Positions 45,871 through 59,373 are shown, counted from the first letter of the stretch. The stretch: 64,000 nucleotides of DNA from Nageia nagi (GCA_050084985.1 JBITNC010000001.1:187922001-187986000), one strand, 5' to 3'. The notes: generated by a model from the letters alone, not told the origin. Numbers and translations: made by a program.

Positions 45871-48550
45871 ATGTCAAACCTATTAAGGGTTTTGTTTACA
45901 CACTATATTCCTAATGTATTTTTTATTACTAGCAATGAAAATGCACATCCTAATACTATCTATATAGCCAAGAAAATTCCAAAAAGAAGAATAATTGGTA
46001 GACCTAAGGTGGTTCAAAGGCTAAGTGAAAGAATTTGTAAACAATCATCTACCAATGTATAGGGGAAAATAAATAAAGAAGCTACCAATAGTGCTTCAGA
46101 CCAGGAGAGTTTTGCAGATAGCTCTAATAGTTCAGCTAAGATTGTAAATTAGAGGGTTAATTATGATAATAGTGGATATCAAACTCCTCCAAATCTACAA
46201 CCTCCTATCATAACTAAAGAAGAGATCATTACCCTAGGTAATGATGAGGTACTCAAGAAGGTTATGAGTTCTAAGGAGAATAATCACAAGTTCATCAAAC
46301 TTCTCAGTGGATTACCAATTAAGGAAAATACTTATGCAATTGATGCAATTGAAGATAAAGAAGTGGAAAAAAAATGCAAGTTATGGTCTTGTAACAAGTA
46401 CAAGGAGGAAATACCCCCTAGCGACATGACTCTCACACCTTCAAACATAAATTTGGAATTCTTCACAAATAGATATGCACATATGCCAAATGTTTGCCCA
46501 TTTTTCCTTCCAAAAGCTAGCATGGATACCCACATCAACACGGGTGCTAACCTTAGCATGGACGTTAAGCCTTAGATGGAAATAACAATTCCTATTCCTA
46601 TAATGGTTCCCGTGATAGATGTGGATCAGGGAAATCAGCAAGATATTATCAATCTAATCAATAACATTAGTGAAAAGCTTTCTAAACCTAATACATTACA
46701 AGATTTGCTTCATTAGGAAGCTCAAGTTGATAATCCTATTCTAGAAGAAAATAATAATAGTCCAGTCACACAAATTGAATAGAATAGATAGGATGAAAAG
46801 GTTCCAAATTTTGATGAAGATACAAATATTTTTGTTAAAGATGAATGTGATTAAAAAGATCATGTAAAATATAAAGAAATCAATAAGATTCTAGCAAAAA
46901 TTGATACACCATGTCTAAATTGATCAAAGGAATATAACAAGATCAGAATAAAATTCCTTCATTCAATAGATGATTAGGTTATTGCAAACTTGAGTATACT
47001 TGAAAAGATAAAATACTATACATGTTTGCTTCAAAATGTTCAAAATGACTATACAACCAAGATAAAAAGATTATTTCATATCAAGAGCAAGCAACCAACC
47101 CATTGCACTCACACAGATGAGCAAAAATATCAAGAAGAATAAGTAGATATACTACTTGCTCAAGCTATGCAACTAATTCCTGAATGGACTTAAGAAGAAA
47201 ATGACATCAAATGTACAAAAATTCTAAAATGTAATAAGGAAAACATGATACTAATGCCTCATACTGATAGAGAGTGGTTCATTTCATCCACACTATAGAA
47301 CATCATTCATGATAGGAATGATAAAACAAGAGCTTTTTAAGTCTTCAAATCTAGACAACAATTGGCAACCTTTAAAGAAGGTCAACACTTTGAATAGTCA
47401 TTGGAAAATGCAAGAGAAGTTATTCAAGTAGTCATACCAACACCATCCTTGGAGAATACATTACCAATGATAGGTTAAGATAGAATTGAATGGCTACAAC
47501 AACAAATAAAGAAAATAACTAAGCATTAAGGATTATATACTCAATGAAAGGAAGATAATAATCCCTTATGTATGTGAATTAGAACACTATATTACTCTCT
47601 AGAAAAAATTTGAAATTCACAAAATTAGATGGTACTATTGATCCTTGTCTTCATGTACATATTTTTTCTAGTTAAGTATCTTTAGTCATTTTATATGAGG
47701 AGTTGCATGGCAAGTTATTTCCTTTATATCTAAAAGGAGAGGCCATAGAATTATTTAACAAATTGCCACATGCTAGCATTACCAATTTTGCATAATTGAA
47801 GATTGTATTTTGTGATCATTATCAAATCCACATTACAAAGAAGGTTGTAATCAATGATTTGGTGAAACTAAAGCAAAGAGAAGGTTAGTCTATTGAGAAG
47901 TTTATTAGATTTTGGAGTAAAATGCTAATCAAGTTTGTGTAGATGATGACATGAAGATCATGGTCTTCCTTGAGGAACTTTAACCAAAGTATGTAACAAA
48001 ATATTTTTATTATCACAAGCTACCCCTTGGTGAGTTTCTACAAGCATTATTGGAAAATGAATAATTCAATACCAAATATGGACATTGGAAACTATAATTA
48101 AAGCAAAAAAGGGATAAATCACCTTCACAACCTCAACATCGATACAAAAAGGAACAATCCCAAGAAGAATAAGTATTCACTAAAGTAGAATCAACACATC
48201 AGCTAATGGTAGCATCAAATGAAGTTCAAAAAGTGGAAAAAGAGGAGAAATCAGTCTACATAGAACATCCAAAATTTCCTATTCAAAAATTCACTCCTAT
48301 CTATGATGACATTGATGAGGTTACAAGGGCCTTAATAAAGAAAAAGTTATTGATTCCATCACCTAAGCCCACAACTCAGCCATCCTTTACAACAAGAGTA
48401 CCAAAGGAGTGTAAATCAGATGAGTTCTATGAATATCACCAACATAGAGGACATGCAACAAAGTATTGTGTGACATTGCTCAATAAGATTCAAAACCTAA
48501 TTAATCAAAACAATATATATTTCTTAGACCAAAGTCATATGATAAGCTAA
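45871..48550 (+). pseudogene. decayed Ty3/gypsy-type gag
   Basis: The frames start MSNLLRVLFTHYIPN at 45871 and continue with many stops. A retrotransposon-gag domain is visible at about 47690..48080 (YLKGEAIELFNKLPHASITN, FAQLKIVFCDHYQIH, RFWSKMLIKF). Near 48430 a zinc-knuckle-like EFYEYHQHRGHATKYC is present; the first Cys position is Tyr. Upstream parts are acidic and repetitive (EEIPPSDMTLTPSNINLEFF). All frames are interrupted, so this is a pseudogene. The protein ends at 48550 and no pol follows. Confidence 0.7.
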
Positions 48551-49639
48551 ATCATAAAAAATAAGTATTAAATTTATGAGTAACCTTCCTCCACCATGAT
48601 AAAAAGGTACACATTATTATTCTTTCTCTTATCATTTATATTTTTTTTGACATGTATGTAGTAGTATAGGTGTTTTTGTTTTGGTTTTCTGGTTAAATTC
48701 CCACTAGATCCTTATTTCTATTCTAGGATGCAATCCACCTATCATTCATCTTAACCACACTGGGGGCATCTGTTCAACACTAGGAATCAATCCTCCTATA
48801 TTCCTTTGTAGCTCCACGTGGATGCTAATATCAACATGTTCACTAACCTTCTTACCAAATCCCAAGAAGCCAATAGTTCTTTGAGGTCATTCATATCCTT
48901 TTAAAGGTCATTCACTAAGAAAAACTTAGCTTGGTTCCCTTTGATAACATTTTGCTTATTTCTATTTGCAACTTTTTTCAACTTGTCATCATTTATTTTT
49001 TGTAGGATAAGACTGGTATTGAAGATATTATACCAAGTTATGTTCCCTATTTGTTACACCAGTGCTTGCATTAGGTTCCTTACCATTTTTACCAAACAAT
49101 TGAAACTTTTTGATCTCTTATCACCTATCCCAATAATATAAATATAGTTTTTCCCTTACCTTTTTCCTTAAATTCATTATAAGTACATAGGTTCATTTTC
49201 TTCATAACATTCCCACAATCATAAACATGATGAAAACTCAATTTTATGAGGCCAAAGTATGAATTTTTACACCTTTATGTCATCATGACCTGGTAATTCA
49301 CAACTAGATCTCTTAATTCCTTGAAATGCCAACGTCTGTGTTGGGTTCAATTTACTTTTTATATATATAGGATCTTTAATGTAATGTTTAGGCTATTATA
49401 TTCATAAATTATTCACTACACAACCTATGTAGTCATTAACCATACATATGTCTAACATAGCCAATTCAAAACAAAAATACAGTCTCAAACAATTAAACCA
49501 TGACCATTTAATGATATATTTCATGCATAAATAATAATATATAACAATTGTATTAATAAAAAAATAAGGTGTTACATTGTCTTTTCCAAATACATCCATC
49601 CAACTACAACCATTTCAATTCCCTATGCTAACACTGCTA
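48551..49639. other. element interior, no gene recognised
   Basis: T- and C-rich sequence on the plus strand with chance hydrophobic frames; no motif. Confidence 0.4.
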
Positions 49640-51500
49640 GTGGTACCTAGAGGTCATCCTACTCAAGCTTGGCCTCTTTAGTCCAATTTGCTCCTCCAAG
49701 GCTACAAGATGAGCTTGTAGGTGTCCCTTCTCATTCATCAGGTTCTTTATCTTGTTATTATGCTCTAAAACATGGTCCATTATACCTAAGAAATTATTAT
49801 CTTGAGAGTCTTAGTGCATCTTTTGTAGAGTCTCCACACTATGCTCTAGAACCTCTAGTATAACCTTCAACCCCTCTATATCCTTGTCATTTATAGTAGT
49901 CTCTTTCTTAAGGCTAGCCAATTCATCCTTGGCTTGTTGTATCACCACCTTCTCAAAGTCCATGTCCAATTTTGTTTGATCTACAAAATAAAAATAAAGT
50001 ACACATGTTAGTTATATTATTATTGCATGCATACTAACTTGTAGTTACACAAGGAAGGATACTTACTAAGCTCATTCTCGAGCTATTGTTATGCCTCTAT
50101 GATGGGGATTCCAATAGGCATCTCCCATTATCCTTATTATTCCTATTGTAGCGGCTCCTCCACCCACACATATTACTCTTCCTCATCATCCCCTTCACCC
50201 TCTTTCTCTTCTTCTTCATCCATATCACCCTCATCAGCCTTCACTAAATGCTCCAATCCATATAGCCTGTGTGGATGTGGTCTAACTCAAACCCACCATA
50301 TCAAGTAATCCTAGTCAAAAAGTGATTTGTAAGGTTCCTCACTCCCTTCATCATTCAAGTCACTCTCTAACACATGGTCTTGAGGAGAATGCCACTCCTC
50401 CTCCCACTTGGGAGGTGTCTCATACAGGTTAGAATCATGTTCCCTATACCTCTAATTCCTCATAATAAACTTGCATTCTAGTGGAATGCCTTATCTCCTA
50501 CCAAATTACCATATAACCCTCTCATGTCTACAAGGCTCGATAAATGTCTTTTGTGTTTGAAGGTATCTGAGTATCTATTGCTAATCTAGCTCACCCTTTG
50601 GATCATTAGGTTGATAAGGTATCTCTGCATATGGTTTGTAAATCACATCTCTTGCAAAACCAAAATCATATGTTAGTCTTCTTCCTTAACCAATTAACCA
50701 AACCAAAAATCAAACCATGCATGGTAAATTACTTATCACCCAACATCTCATACCAAACCAAGTGGGAAGATCGCATGATTCTTATCTAGATAAATGATGT
50801 TATTATGCACTCTACCATGACCAATTGAACTCACCTAAACCTCTTCATATTTCTTCTAAAAGCACAATGAAGGAAGGCATCTTTCTTGCCCTCATGATAC
50901 TCCTTAAGACCAATAAGCCAATTGGTTGAACACTTGCATTATTCATCTGTCATACCCTCTCAAATAATATGGGTTGTCCCTTCATGGGCACCCGTAGGAT
51001 CCTATGTATAGCCTCTACTACTATGGTGATCTCCTTGGTATCTCAGACCATCTCTCCATTTAGTTCGTGAGTATCTCCTCTTCCATTCGAACATATGGAG
51101 CATGGAGGAGCTAACCCATACCTCTCAGAACAACAATAAGTAACAACCCATACCACTAGATGTTAGAACATATGGAGCATTGCAGAGTTCAAGTTCCATG
51201 AGGAATTGGCAACACTAAAATAAAAAGTAACAAGTTACACATAGTCTTTTGTTGAAATTTCATTATAAGCATATTGCAAAAATTTTATTTTATTATTTTT
51301 AGCAAACATAAATAATAACCATAGCTAAACAGTCACTTTTCCATCCCAAAACATACTTTGATGCACCAGTGACTATGCTAACATTAGCACCCATGTTGGG
51401 CTTCCTATAGTAATGTTTCTCAAAACTTAAGGGCAAAATCCCTTTAGCTCCATGATCCAATAAAAAATATAATTTCATAACCATATGCACCCTTTAAACC
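49640..51500 (-). pseudogene. antisense decayed gene with acidic linker and coiled coil
   Basis: The minus strand reads KEITIVVEAIHRILRVPMKG, then QMNNASVQPIGLLVLRSIMR (near 51050..50860), later a Trp/Pro-rich part (YETPPKWEEEWHSPQDHVLE), an acidic run (EGDMDEEEEKEGEGDDEEE) near 50220, and, after a donor-like GTAAGTATCC at ~50070, a coiled coil (VIQQAKDELASLKKETTIND, HNNKIKNLMNEKGHLQAHLV) at ~49960..49680. Many stops interrupt it. Globular N-part, acidic linker, coiled coil is the same architecture as the gene at 10762. The family is not identified. Confidence 0.5.
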
Positions 51501-52499
51501 CTAATTTGCCTAAGCCGTAGGTGTAAAACCCTACCCTAGGTTTCATTTGATTTTATCCATTTCTCTAATAAAATTACAAATTTTGAAAAATAAAAAACAA
51601 TAAGAGGGTCCTAGATGCCTATCACATGGGTAGAAACCCTATTGTGTCAAAGAAGATATGCCCTATGTTTCTCTTGCTTTGTAACCTTCATCTTGGAAAC
51701 TAAAAATAGGTCAAAAACCCTAGAAAAAACTATAAAATCAAATTGAATCACTTCAATTCATAAATAATACCACTTACCTAAAAATGCTAATCACCTATAA
51801 TGCTCAAACTCACCACACTAGGCTCACCCTTCTTTGACCAACGTTCAAGATTCAAACAGTGAAAGTGATAAATAAACCATAATTTGAGCCTATGTAAACT
51901 CAAAATAGGATACAATTAACAAGGCATATGCTAAATGAATACCACCTTCTACCTCCAACATCTCCAAAATATGAAATGCCATCTCCTTAAGCCATTTGAG
52001 TCCATTAATAAAAAGTTTGGTAACCAAATTCAAAATGAACCTTTAAGTCCATGCTCACACTAGCGCTTGCACTAGCTAACCAATGCCCATGCTACCATTC
52101 CTTAGAATTCACATATTTACCTACAAATCATAAATCCTCCAAATCAATGTGGTTTAAAAATTAAATATAGGACTAACCTAACTTGGAGAATGAAGTTTTT
52201 ATAGGTACAAATGAACATCTAATTGAAGAACATTATGTTTCTCGCACATTCATTCTTAGCTCTAATCCATTCATCATAGAATCAAGAACTCTATCAATAG
52301 ATATCATATATGGAAATATCTTTTTCAAGTTCATATCTCATGCCATATATTGCAGTCTCAATAGCAGAAGCATCTATTACAAATTCACTAGCATTGACAT
52401 TGAAGATAACATGGATGCTAGGTTACAAACACATAAATCAGGTCAAATCACAACACATCAACGTAATGGATAAGTTATAGGGAGTATTTCTACCCTTAT
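51501..52499. other. element interior, no gene recognised
   Basis: Only one medium open frame (52183..52473, plus) without motif. AT-rich. Confidence 0.4.
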
Positions 52500-52925
52500 C
52501 TACACTTTGCATTTAATCATTTGCATGATTGAGAAATATTCAAACCAATCATTGTTGTGTCACCTTTGTTGGTTGGGTCTCAACTAACCATCACTCTTAA
52601 ATCACATTTGAGAATGGGGCATGTATCTCATGATGATGATTGCATCCCATAACAATATCTAAGAATGGGATAAGTACCCCATGATGATGAATGATATGTC
52701 ATATAACATGGTTGGACAATATTCAAACCAATCGTGTCTTTGATTCACCTTTGTCAGTTGGGTCTCAACTAACCGTCACCATATAGTTCTTCCTGATTCA
52801 TAGGTTACATCTAAGAATGGGGCATGTACCTCATGATGATGTTAACATATATGGTTATGAATGCATGTGTTCCATCTAGGAATGTAGCATGTACCCATGA
52901 CGATGTGGACACACCTTTATCATGA
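52500..52925 (+). repeat. tandem repeats before the right LTR
   Basis: ATATTCAAACCAATC with CACCTTTGT and GTTGGGTCTCAACTAACC occurs twice ~190 bp apart (near 52540 and 52727). TCTAAGAATGGGGCATGTAC with CATGATGATG occurs about four times (near 52610, 52660, 52812, 52877). Confidence 0.75.
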
Positions 52926-53359
52926 TTTCTCATGTATGCATTTAAGAATGAAATATTAAGTATTATTGTATTTATTATTCTCAAGATGATGTATGCATAT
53001 TATATTTATTTCATCCTTGATTCATTATTTCTATATCATTTGTGATGAAATGCTATGATGTTTTCTCTTACTATCATTTCTATATCTTTTACGAGTTAAC
53101 AATCATATATATGCTTGGAAGTGTGTGCCTCTCATTTTTAGGTTTCATTCTTTACTCTTGGTTGATTCTACTACATGCAAGCCATTACATCTCACAACCA
53201 AGGAAAAGAGGGGGTAACATATATCATAAAATCCTTGATGATTTAGATAGCTAAACTAGGGAAGTGTCAAAATTTTCTTCTCTTTACCTATACTTCCTTT
53301 GCAAACATAATGTCATTTCAAGATTCAATTTCATTATACTTATAAAGGGGGGCATCTTT

Positions 53360-54153
53360 TGACACCTAAAAGTGATTCTCTTAACATAATCCCACTTAGG
53401 TACAACTTTACACACATATTTAATCATATTTTAATCACATTTTAGTCATATTTTACCTTATTATCACATCTTTCTTAAGTTGTGCTCTTATGTTTTATGT
53501 TAAGTACATTGGGATGGCTTTAACTAATATTCAAGGGGTCAAATGGTGAATCACACCTGATATAAATGTAAGTATCTATAACCTGAGGAAAGCATGATGT
53601 CAAGATTACATTCAATAGCTGGTACCCTACACTTAGGTGTTTCTAAATATCACCTATTGAGATTAGAATCTTGTTATCACTCTAGCGAATATATGTTATC
53701 TACTTTTGTGATCATATGCTCAATTCAACTTATCATCATATATGTTGTCATCAATTCTTGTTGGTGAGCCTCATTCCTTAAGAACTTTCATGCCCACACT
53801 AAGATCTTAGAGATTAACACTCATATTAGTGTTTCTTCTGCAGTTGGCCTTGGGGTTCGCACAATAAAGTCACTACTCTTCGACAAGTTCATCTATCATA
53901 TCCTTGACCTTGACACAAGTAAGAACACATAGATATTTATCTTTCACTTGATTCTTTTCTTTTTAGTGTGTGTAACTCATTTTACATTTTGACATCAATC
54001 TATATTTGTTATTTTGTTACTGCACTATTATATTCCCCTATTCATGTATGTTTATTTGATCTAATTAGCTTAGATAAATCATGCAATAAATGTTTATGTG
54101 TATTTAGTTCATTTAAAATGAATCCCTAGGTGATACCAAAACACATATCAACA
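53360..54153 (+). repeat. right LTR of the large element
   Basis: 794 bp, begins TGACACCTAAAAGTG after AAAGGGGGGCATCTT, ends ACACATATCAACA. Confidence 0.8.
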
Positions 54154-54199
54154 CATCATTTTGTAATACCATATTTTTACCTTTTTTTGAATAGCTTGT

Positions 54200-54940
54200 T
54201 GGTATTAAATGAAATCTTAGTGAGCTTGATTTGCAATAGATTTATCATTTTGGTCAATGTCGAGGGCTCAATTTCTTAAAAATCAAAAACTAATTCATTG
54301 ATAGGAATAATTGTTAAAAATATTTTTAAGTACTCTTTACAATAATCCTTTCCTTTACAAATCACCTTTTTCTGTCTCTTGCCATCCTTTTCAATCATTT
54401 CATTATATTCATACAAGGTGGTGTCATCAAATAATTTCATAACAAATGCTTGATTGTTGGCTCTCTACTATAACTTATATCTAACTAAATTTATTATATA
54501 TAATGTTATGTTATCCACCTTCAAAATAGAAAAAATGCTCATTCCAAGTGACTATATATGCCTTCAATCTTAAATTGATTCCCATATAGTCTGAAATGGG
54601 AAAAGATCCTAATTTCGCAAAAGAGTTGGTTGATTTGTTAAAATTTTTGGCTACAAGATGCCAACATGAAGTATTTGAATCTTGACAGGGCAAATACCTT
54701 TTTGAATAATTATTTTTGAATCCACATGACCATCAACAAACTTCTTTTTCAAATCCCCTTTCCAAAACATTTTATGTTCTTTTCCACCTTCTTTCATCAA
54801 GTACTCAAGCTTAGCTTTGAGTGGCAAATATGTTGGGTTTTTAAGACACTAGTTGACTATAAGTACTACAATAGAATTACAAGATTTTACTTCTCTAATA
54901 TATTTTTCCCACTAGTCTATTTTAGTATCTAAAATAATAG
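54200..54940 (-). pseudogene. unidentified decayed coding region
   Basis: Minus-strand frames read FVDGHVDSKIIIQKGIC, then DSNTSCWHLVAKNFNKSTNS, FAKLGSFPISDYMG and INLRLKAYIVTWNEHFFYF, before stops and shifts. Regular amino-acid composition over ~240 codons suggests a former gene. I do not recognise it; an element-borne or host gene is possible. Confidence 0.35.
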
Positions 54941-55299
54941 TAGATAGTCTCATTTTATTATCCTTAATCTCCAAATCATTTTTTTTTGAAACTATCATCT
55001 ATTAAATGATCAATTACAATATTCAAACACTTACCAAATTGGATTCCTAACACCATTGCATCAATAGCAAGACTTCTTTGCTCATGATGGGATTACTTAA
55101 AGTTAAAAATAAAGTACATTAGGAAATTTATTCAACAAAATCAAACATGCCCATAAAATTGGAGACATAATTGTTTGACAAGATATATGTTGCAAACATA
55201 TGTTCTACTTACACGCAACCATACAAGTCTAGTGGATAAGGGTTGTAAATACTTTAATAGGATGAGTGAATTTTATTGTATTTTTCCTAGAATGAAGCA
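54941..55299. other. spacer, no features recognised
   Basis: AT-rich; no motif. Confidence 0.4.
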
Positions 55300-56170
55300 T
55301 ATACATGCATTGTTCACCTTCTTGACCATGCATAATATCTTGAGGAATCTTTGACCTTCATTGCCAAAATGCTTGTAAAACCATATAGACATGTATGCAA
55401 AATGTGGATGATGCATGATACAAACATAGTTTTATAGACTATAATGATTCAATGATATGCATAAATTAGATTTTATGAAAAGGATGTAGAGACTTATAAG
55501 TAGACACAATTTTAAAGTGTAAATCCAATATTTGTAACTTTTATTTGAATTCTTCTATTAGGTGTAAATCCAAACTCTAGCATTTGCAATCATGGGAGCT
55601 CTACAAGTAGGTTGGAGATATTGTAGGCATAGTTGTATGCAAAATGTTATCATTGTGAATGTTATGATAGACATGTATGCAAAATATAGGAGAATATAAA
55701 AGGTTTGGAAGTTTTCAATAAGATATATGTTATAGACATAGTTGCATGGACTGCAATTATAGACATGTATGTTGTGATAAATATGTATGCAAAAATGTAT
55801 AAGATTACATAAGGCTTAGGAAATTGTTCAACAATATGTACGATGCAAACACAATTTCATAATAGACATTCATTCAAAAAAAATTATAATTACAAATACC
55901 ATGATATACATGTATGCAAAATGTATAAGAATACATAAGGCTCAAGAAATCATTCGATGATATGCATGATGCAAACACAATTTCATGATATATATGCATG
56001 TAAAATAGCATTTTTTTTAAATATCATTTTGAATGCCCTAATATACATGTATACAAAATGTACAAGAATACATAAGGCCCAAGAAATTGTTTGATAAGAT
56101 GCATAATGCAAACATAGTTTCATGATAGCTAAAATTGGTTTTGCATTGAATGTTGTGGTTGTAAGTACCC
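55300..56170 (+). pseudogene. PPR pseudogene on the plus strand
   Basis: The plus strand reads IDMYAKCG near 55390, MGALQVGWRY near 55590 and NVIIVNVMIDMYAKYRRI near 55660. Four later copies of ATAGACATGTATGCAAAATG followed by AGAATACATAAGGCTCAAGA are diverged MYAKCGxIxxAxxVFDxM units, repeating about every 125 to 190 bp. Order and motifs match PLS-type PPR proteins; stops and shifts are frequent. Confidence 0.65.
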
Positions 56171-56807
56171 TATAGAAATGATTAATCATTATACTCAAAC
56201 TTAAGTTATGCTATAATAATCACAAAGATAAAGGGAGAAATAATTGAAATAAATATAAAATACTTGATACAAACCTCAGGACCATGCAATTCAACATCTT
56301 GGGTTATACATTGTAGAACTTGAGGGGTGCATCATCTTGTTCAAGAATTACCTCTTCACGGGTTGCCTCTTTATCTCTTGCTTGGGTTACACACTCTGAA
56401 TTAAAAGTTTGTTGCACATCATGAGAGTCCTAAACATTGAAAACAAAGTACATTAGAAAGAAGGCATCCATAATAAAGAAATTTTGTAACAAGGTTGTAA
56501 AGAGGTAGATATGATAAAGAAATTTTGATGTTTTTGGGTAAGTTAAGATAAGTACATATTTAAAATTGTAAGAAGCTAATTAATCAAGGATATAAACATC
56601 ATGACCATACACGTCATCTTCTTGGGTTACATACCCTAAATCCAAATTTGGTTACACTTCATGATAGTCCTTAGAATTGAAAACAAAGTATACTAGAAGG
56701 AAGGAATCCATAATAAATGTATAAATTTAAAACTATGAAAACATTCAAGGGGTTAGTTGAGAAAAAAATAATTTAAAGTGTTGCAGTACCTTCATGGATA
56801 CATCCTT
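56171..56807. other. spacer between PPR pseudogene and copia element 2
   Basis: AT-rich with a duplicated phrase (TTGGGTTACA and GAAAACAAAGTA words near 56280..56460 and 56620..56700), a ~300-bp direct repeat. No gene. Confidence 0.4.
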
Positions 56808-57306
56808 TGAAGGAACTAACACTAACAAGATAATTTTTAAACAACCAAGATCACATGAAAGCTCACAAAACACATCTAACTAACTCACAAAGCAATCTCA
56901 CAAAGATAACACAAGATGTAAGTGGTTCCTCCAACTAGGAGTACATACACTAACTAGATCTTTACTTCAATCATAAATACAACTCTCTTACAATCCTGCA
57001 AATTATCTCCTACACTTCTATCCTATAGCATAACTTTACTCCACAATTGGTGTGTGATCACAAAGAGGGAGCCTTCTATTTATAGGCCAAAATCCCTCTT
57101 TGGATCACCCTTTTATCCAATGTACAAAAGCATAACATGCATAACCTTTTACCTAAGGGGCATGCTCATGACATGGAGTGTAGGACAAGTTACATTATCA
57201 TATTCACTTAAATACTTAAGGTATCAAATGATACCCTTAAGTATTAGTGAAATTACATAGGAGATTATTATAAAACCTTTACAATAATGCATTATACATT
57301 CCAACA
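56808..57306 (-). repeat. 3' LTR of copia element 2
   Basis: 499 bp; TATAAATAG (minus strand) near 57073..57081 matches the place of the TATA box in the first copia LTR. The ends match that family, but the body has diverged. Confidence 0.8.
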
Positions 57307-57728
57307 CTCCCCCTTAATCCAATATTGGGATAGAGTGAGTAAGAGAGAAAAAGAAGAGAAAGTAAGAGAGTTCTCCTCCAAACAAATACAATGGAGATGA
57401 GAACTTTTTATATATTTGTAAACTAAGAAATATTTAGTTTGAGACTCACTATTTTGCCAAATACAATCATTAACCACAATCGATTTCAATGTACATAAAG
57501 TATTCATCCAACTAGAAGTCATGAAGAGTCTCCAAGAGCCTGCATACCTGAGGTAAGTAACCTATAATCTTAAAGGAACTTGTAAGTCATAAGCAACTCA
57601 AATAACAAGATCAGTTAGATGCAACATATTCATCTCATCAAAGATACATGAATAACACAAATGCCATTATGAACTGATCAATGGTGCACTATAAGTCATC
57701 ATGAAGATGCCATGCCAAAAACTTATAG

Positions 57729-58060
57729 TCACCTGCTATATATAAAATATGTGTTGATTATCATTACAAAAATGGAGAATACACATACAAGTTCCTCACA
57801 TATGGATAACTGAATAGTGCCAAAAGACACATCAAAGTTTCTCACACATGGATACCTAAATAGTGCTAGATTAACCAAAATAGAGAATGCACATACAAGT
57901 TCCTCACATATGGATAACTGAACAATGCCAAAAGACACATAAGAGTTTCTCTCACATGGATAACTAAATAATGCTATATTGGCCAATTTTTACTTTTAAA
58001 GTTTTGTACAATAAGTTCCTCATGCAAAGCGAACTTACCACGAAGGTGTACAACAAAATC
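57729..58060 (-). repeat. tandem repeats near the 3' end of copia element 2
   Basis: Two ~115-bp units (57775..57985), each with two diverged halves containing ATCCATATGTGAGGAACTTG or ATCCATGTGTGAGAAAC, followed by a single GTGGTAAGTTCGCTTTGCAT unit at 58010..58050. The latter matches the seven-copy array at 36665..37070. Confidence 0.7.
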
Positions 58061-58139
58061 AACACTATATAGCATAAAATCCTCCTAAGGGTGAAGTTGT
58101 CATCACAAACATGAATTCAACATAAGAATTCAAACTTCA

Positions 58140-59373
58140 CTCCCCCTTCAGGGCAACTTCACCAACCTAATAGCATCCCTAAGCTTACAAAATTGAGCTT
58201 TTAGGAGGGGCTTGGTGAACAAATCAGTAGAGTTTAAGGTAGATGGATAATACTTCAAGTGTATGATGCCATCAAGAACCTTCTCCCTAATGAAATGGGC
58301 ATGGATTTACACATGTTTTATTCTCTGATGGAACATAAGATTCTTAGCCAAATAAATAGCTAACTAATTATTTGAAAAAATTAAAGATGAGCCACCTTGC
58401 TCATTCCTAATTTTTTTTTAGAATATGCCTTATCCAAATGGCTTCCTAGGTTGTAATAAACATGGTATAATATTCAAATTCTATGTTGGAAAGAGAAATA
58501 GTAGGTTGCTTCTTGGAAGCCTAAGAGATAGCACCTAAACCAATGCTAAGCACATACGTAAAGGTTGACTTCTTATCATCTCTATCTCCCCCATAGTTAA
58601 AATATGAGAATCCAGAGAGAACAAATGAGGGTAACTTAGAATACTTGAGAGCAAGATCCTTAGTCCCTGCAACATACCTCAATATTTGCTTAACAGCATT
58701 GAGGTGCTTAACATATTATTTCTACATGAATTATGTCTCAGATTCACTACAAAGGAAATATCTATGCTATATATAGTTAAATCCAAAAGACTACCAATTA
58801 ATTACTTGTGAGCTATAACATCAACTAACTGAGATTTGGAGCTTAGAGAAATAGTGATTCCAAAAGAGATTGGGATTGCAGCATATCTACACTCCATTCT
58901 AAACTTCTACAAGATATCTAATATATACTTAGATTGACTTAGGTAAGTACAATCCTTGTATTGATACACTTGCATTTCAAGATAGTAGTGCAAGAGACCA
59001 AGATTAGTCATTTCAAATGTTATCCTAGGTTTGGATATGCACTCTTGAATGATTTCATCATTATTCCTAGTAATCAAAAGATCATCCACATAAAGGAGAA
59101 TCAAGACCACGTCTTTTCCTTGATTGAGCACATATAGATCAAAGTTAAAAAAACATTTGGAGAATCCAATGTCTATAAAGTACCTTGAAATCTTTCTATA
59201 CCAAGCTCTAGGTGCTTACTTAATTCCATACAATGACTTCTTTAGCTTGCACACAAAGGACTCTTTACCTTCCATAATAAACCCTTTTGGTTGATTCATT
59301 AAGATTTCCACATCTAAGTCATCATTGAGAAATGAACTCTTGATGTCAATTTGAAAAACTTTCCATCCTTGAG
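58140..59373 (-). pseudogene. copia reverse transcriptase and RNase H remnant
   Basis: Minus-strand frames read FQIDIKSSFLNDDLDVEILM and SFVCKLKKSLYGIK (59428 side, 59370..59216), then GKDVVLILLYVDDLLI near 59120..59070, then NLGLLHYYLEMQVYQ. RNase H sequence to 58140 is full of stops. It is close in sequence to the polyprotein at 35380..36616, so the two elements are one family of different age. Confidence 0.85.

Larger units (their letters stand above)
44994..54153 (+). mobile_element. large LTR element with decayed gag, no recognisable pol, and an antisense gene remnant
   Basis: Direct repeats at 44994..45784 and 53360..54153 begin TGAAATGTAAAAGTG and TGACACCTAAAAGTG and end CACATATCAACA. 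A purine-rich AAAGGGGGGCATCTT precedes the right copy. The left half encodes a gag remnant on the plus strand. No protease, integrase or reverse transcriptase motif is seen; instead a decayed coiled-coil gene lies on the minus strand at 49640..51500. The flanks CATAT and CATCA share only three bases, so a TSD is not clear. The element is old and depended on others to move (LARD-like). Confidence 0.75.
56808..59373 (-). mobile_element. second Ty1/copia element (3' half), interrupted by a gypsy insertion
   Basis: On the minus strand the 3' LTR is 57306..56808 (TGTTGGAATG to AGTTCCTTCA), preceded by the tract GATTAAGGGGGAG. Before it lie a tandem region and decayed RNase H and reverse transcriptase. 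Reverse transcriptase similarity stops abruptly at 59373 inside the conserved segment leading to QGWKVFQIDIKS, where the gypsy LTR begins. The rest of the element should lie right of the window. Confidence 0.85.

Noticed and set aside
44986-54158. Target duplication CATAT/CATCA for the large element
   Set aside because: Only three of five bases agree; age could explain it but it is not evidence.
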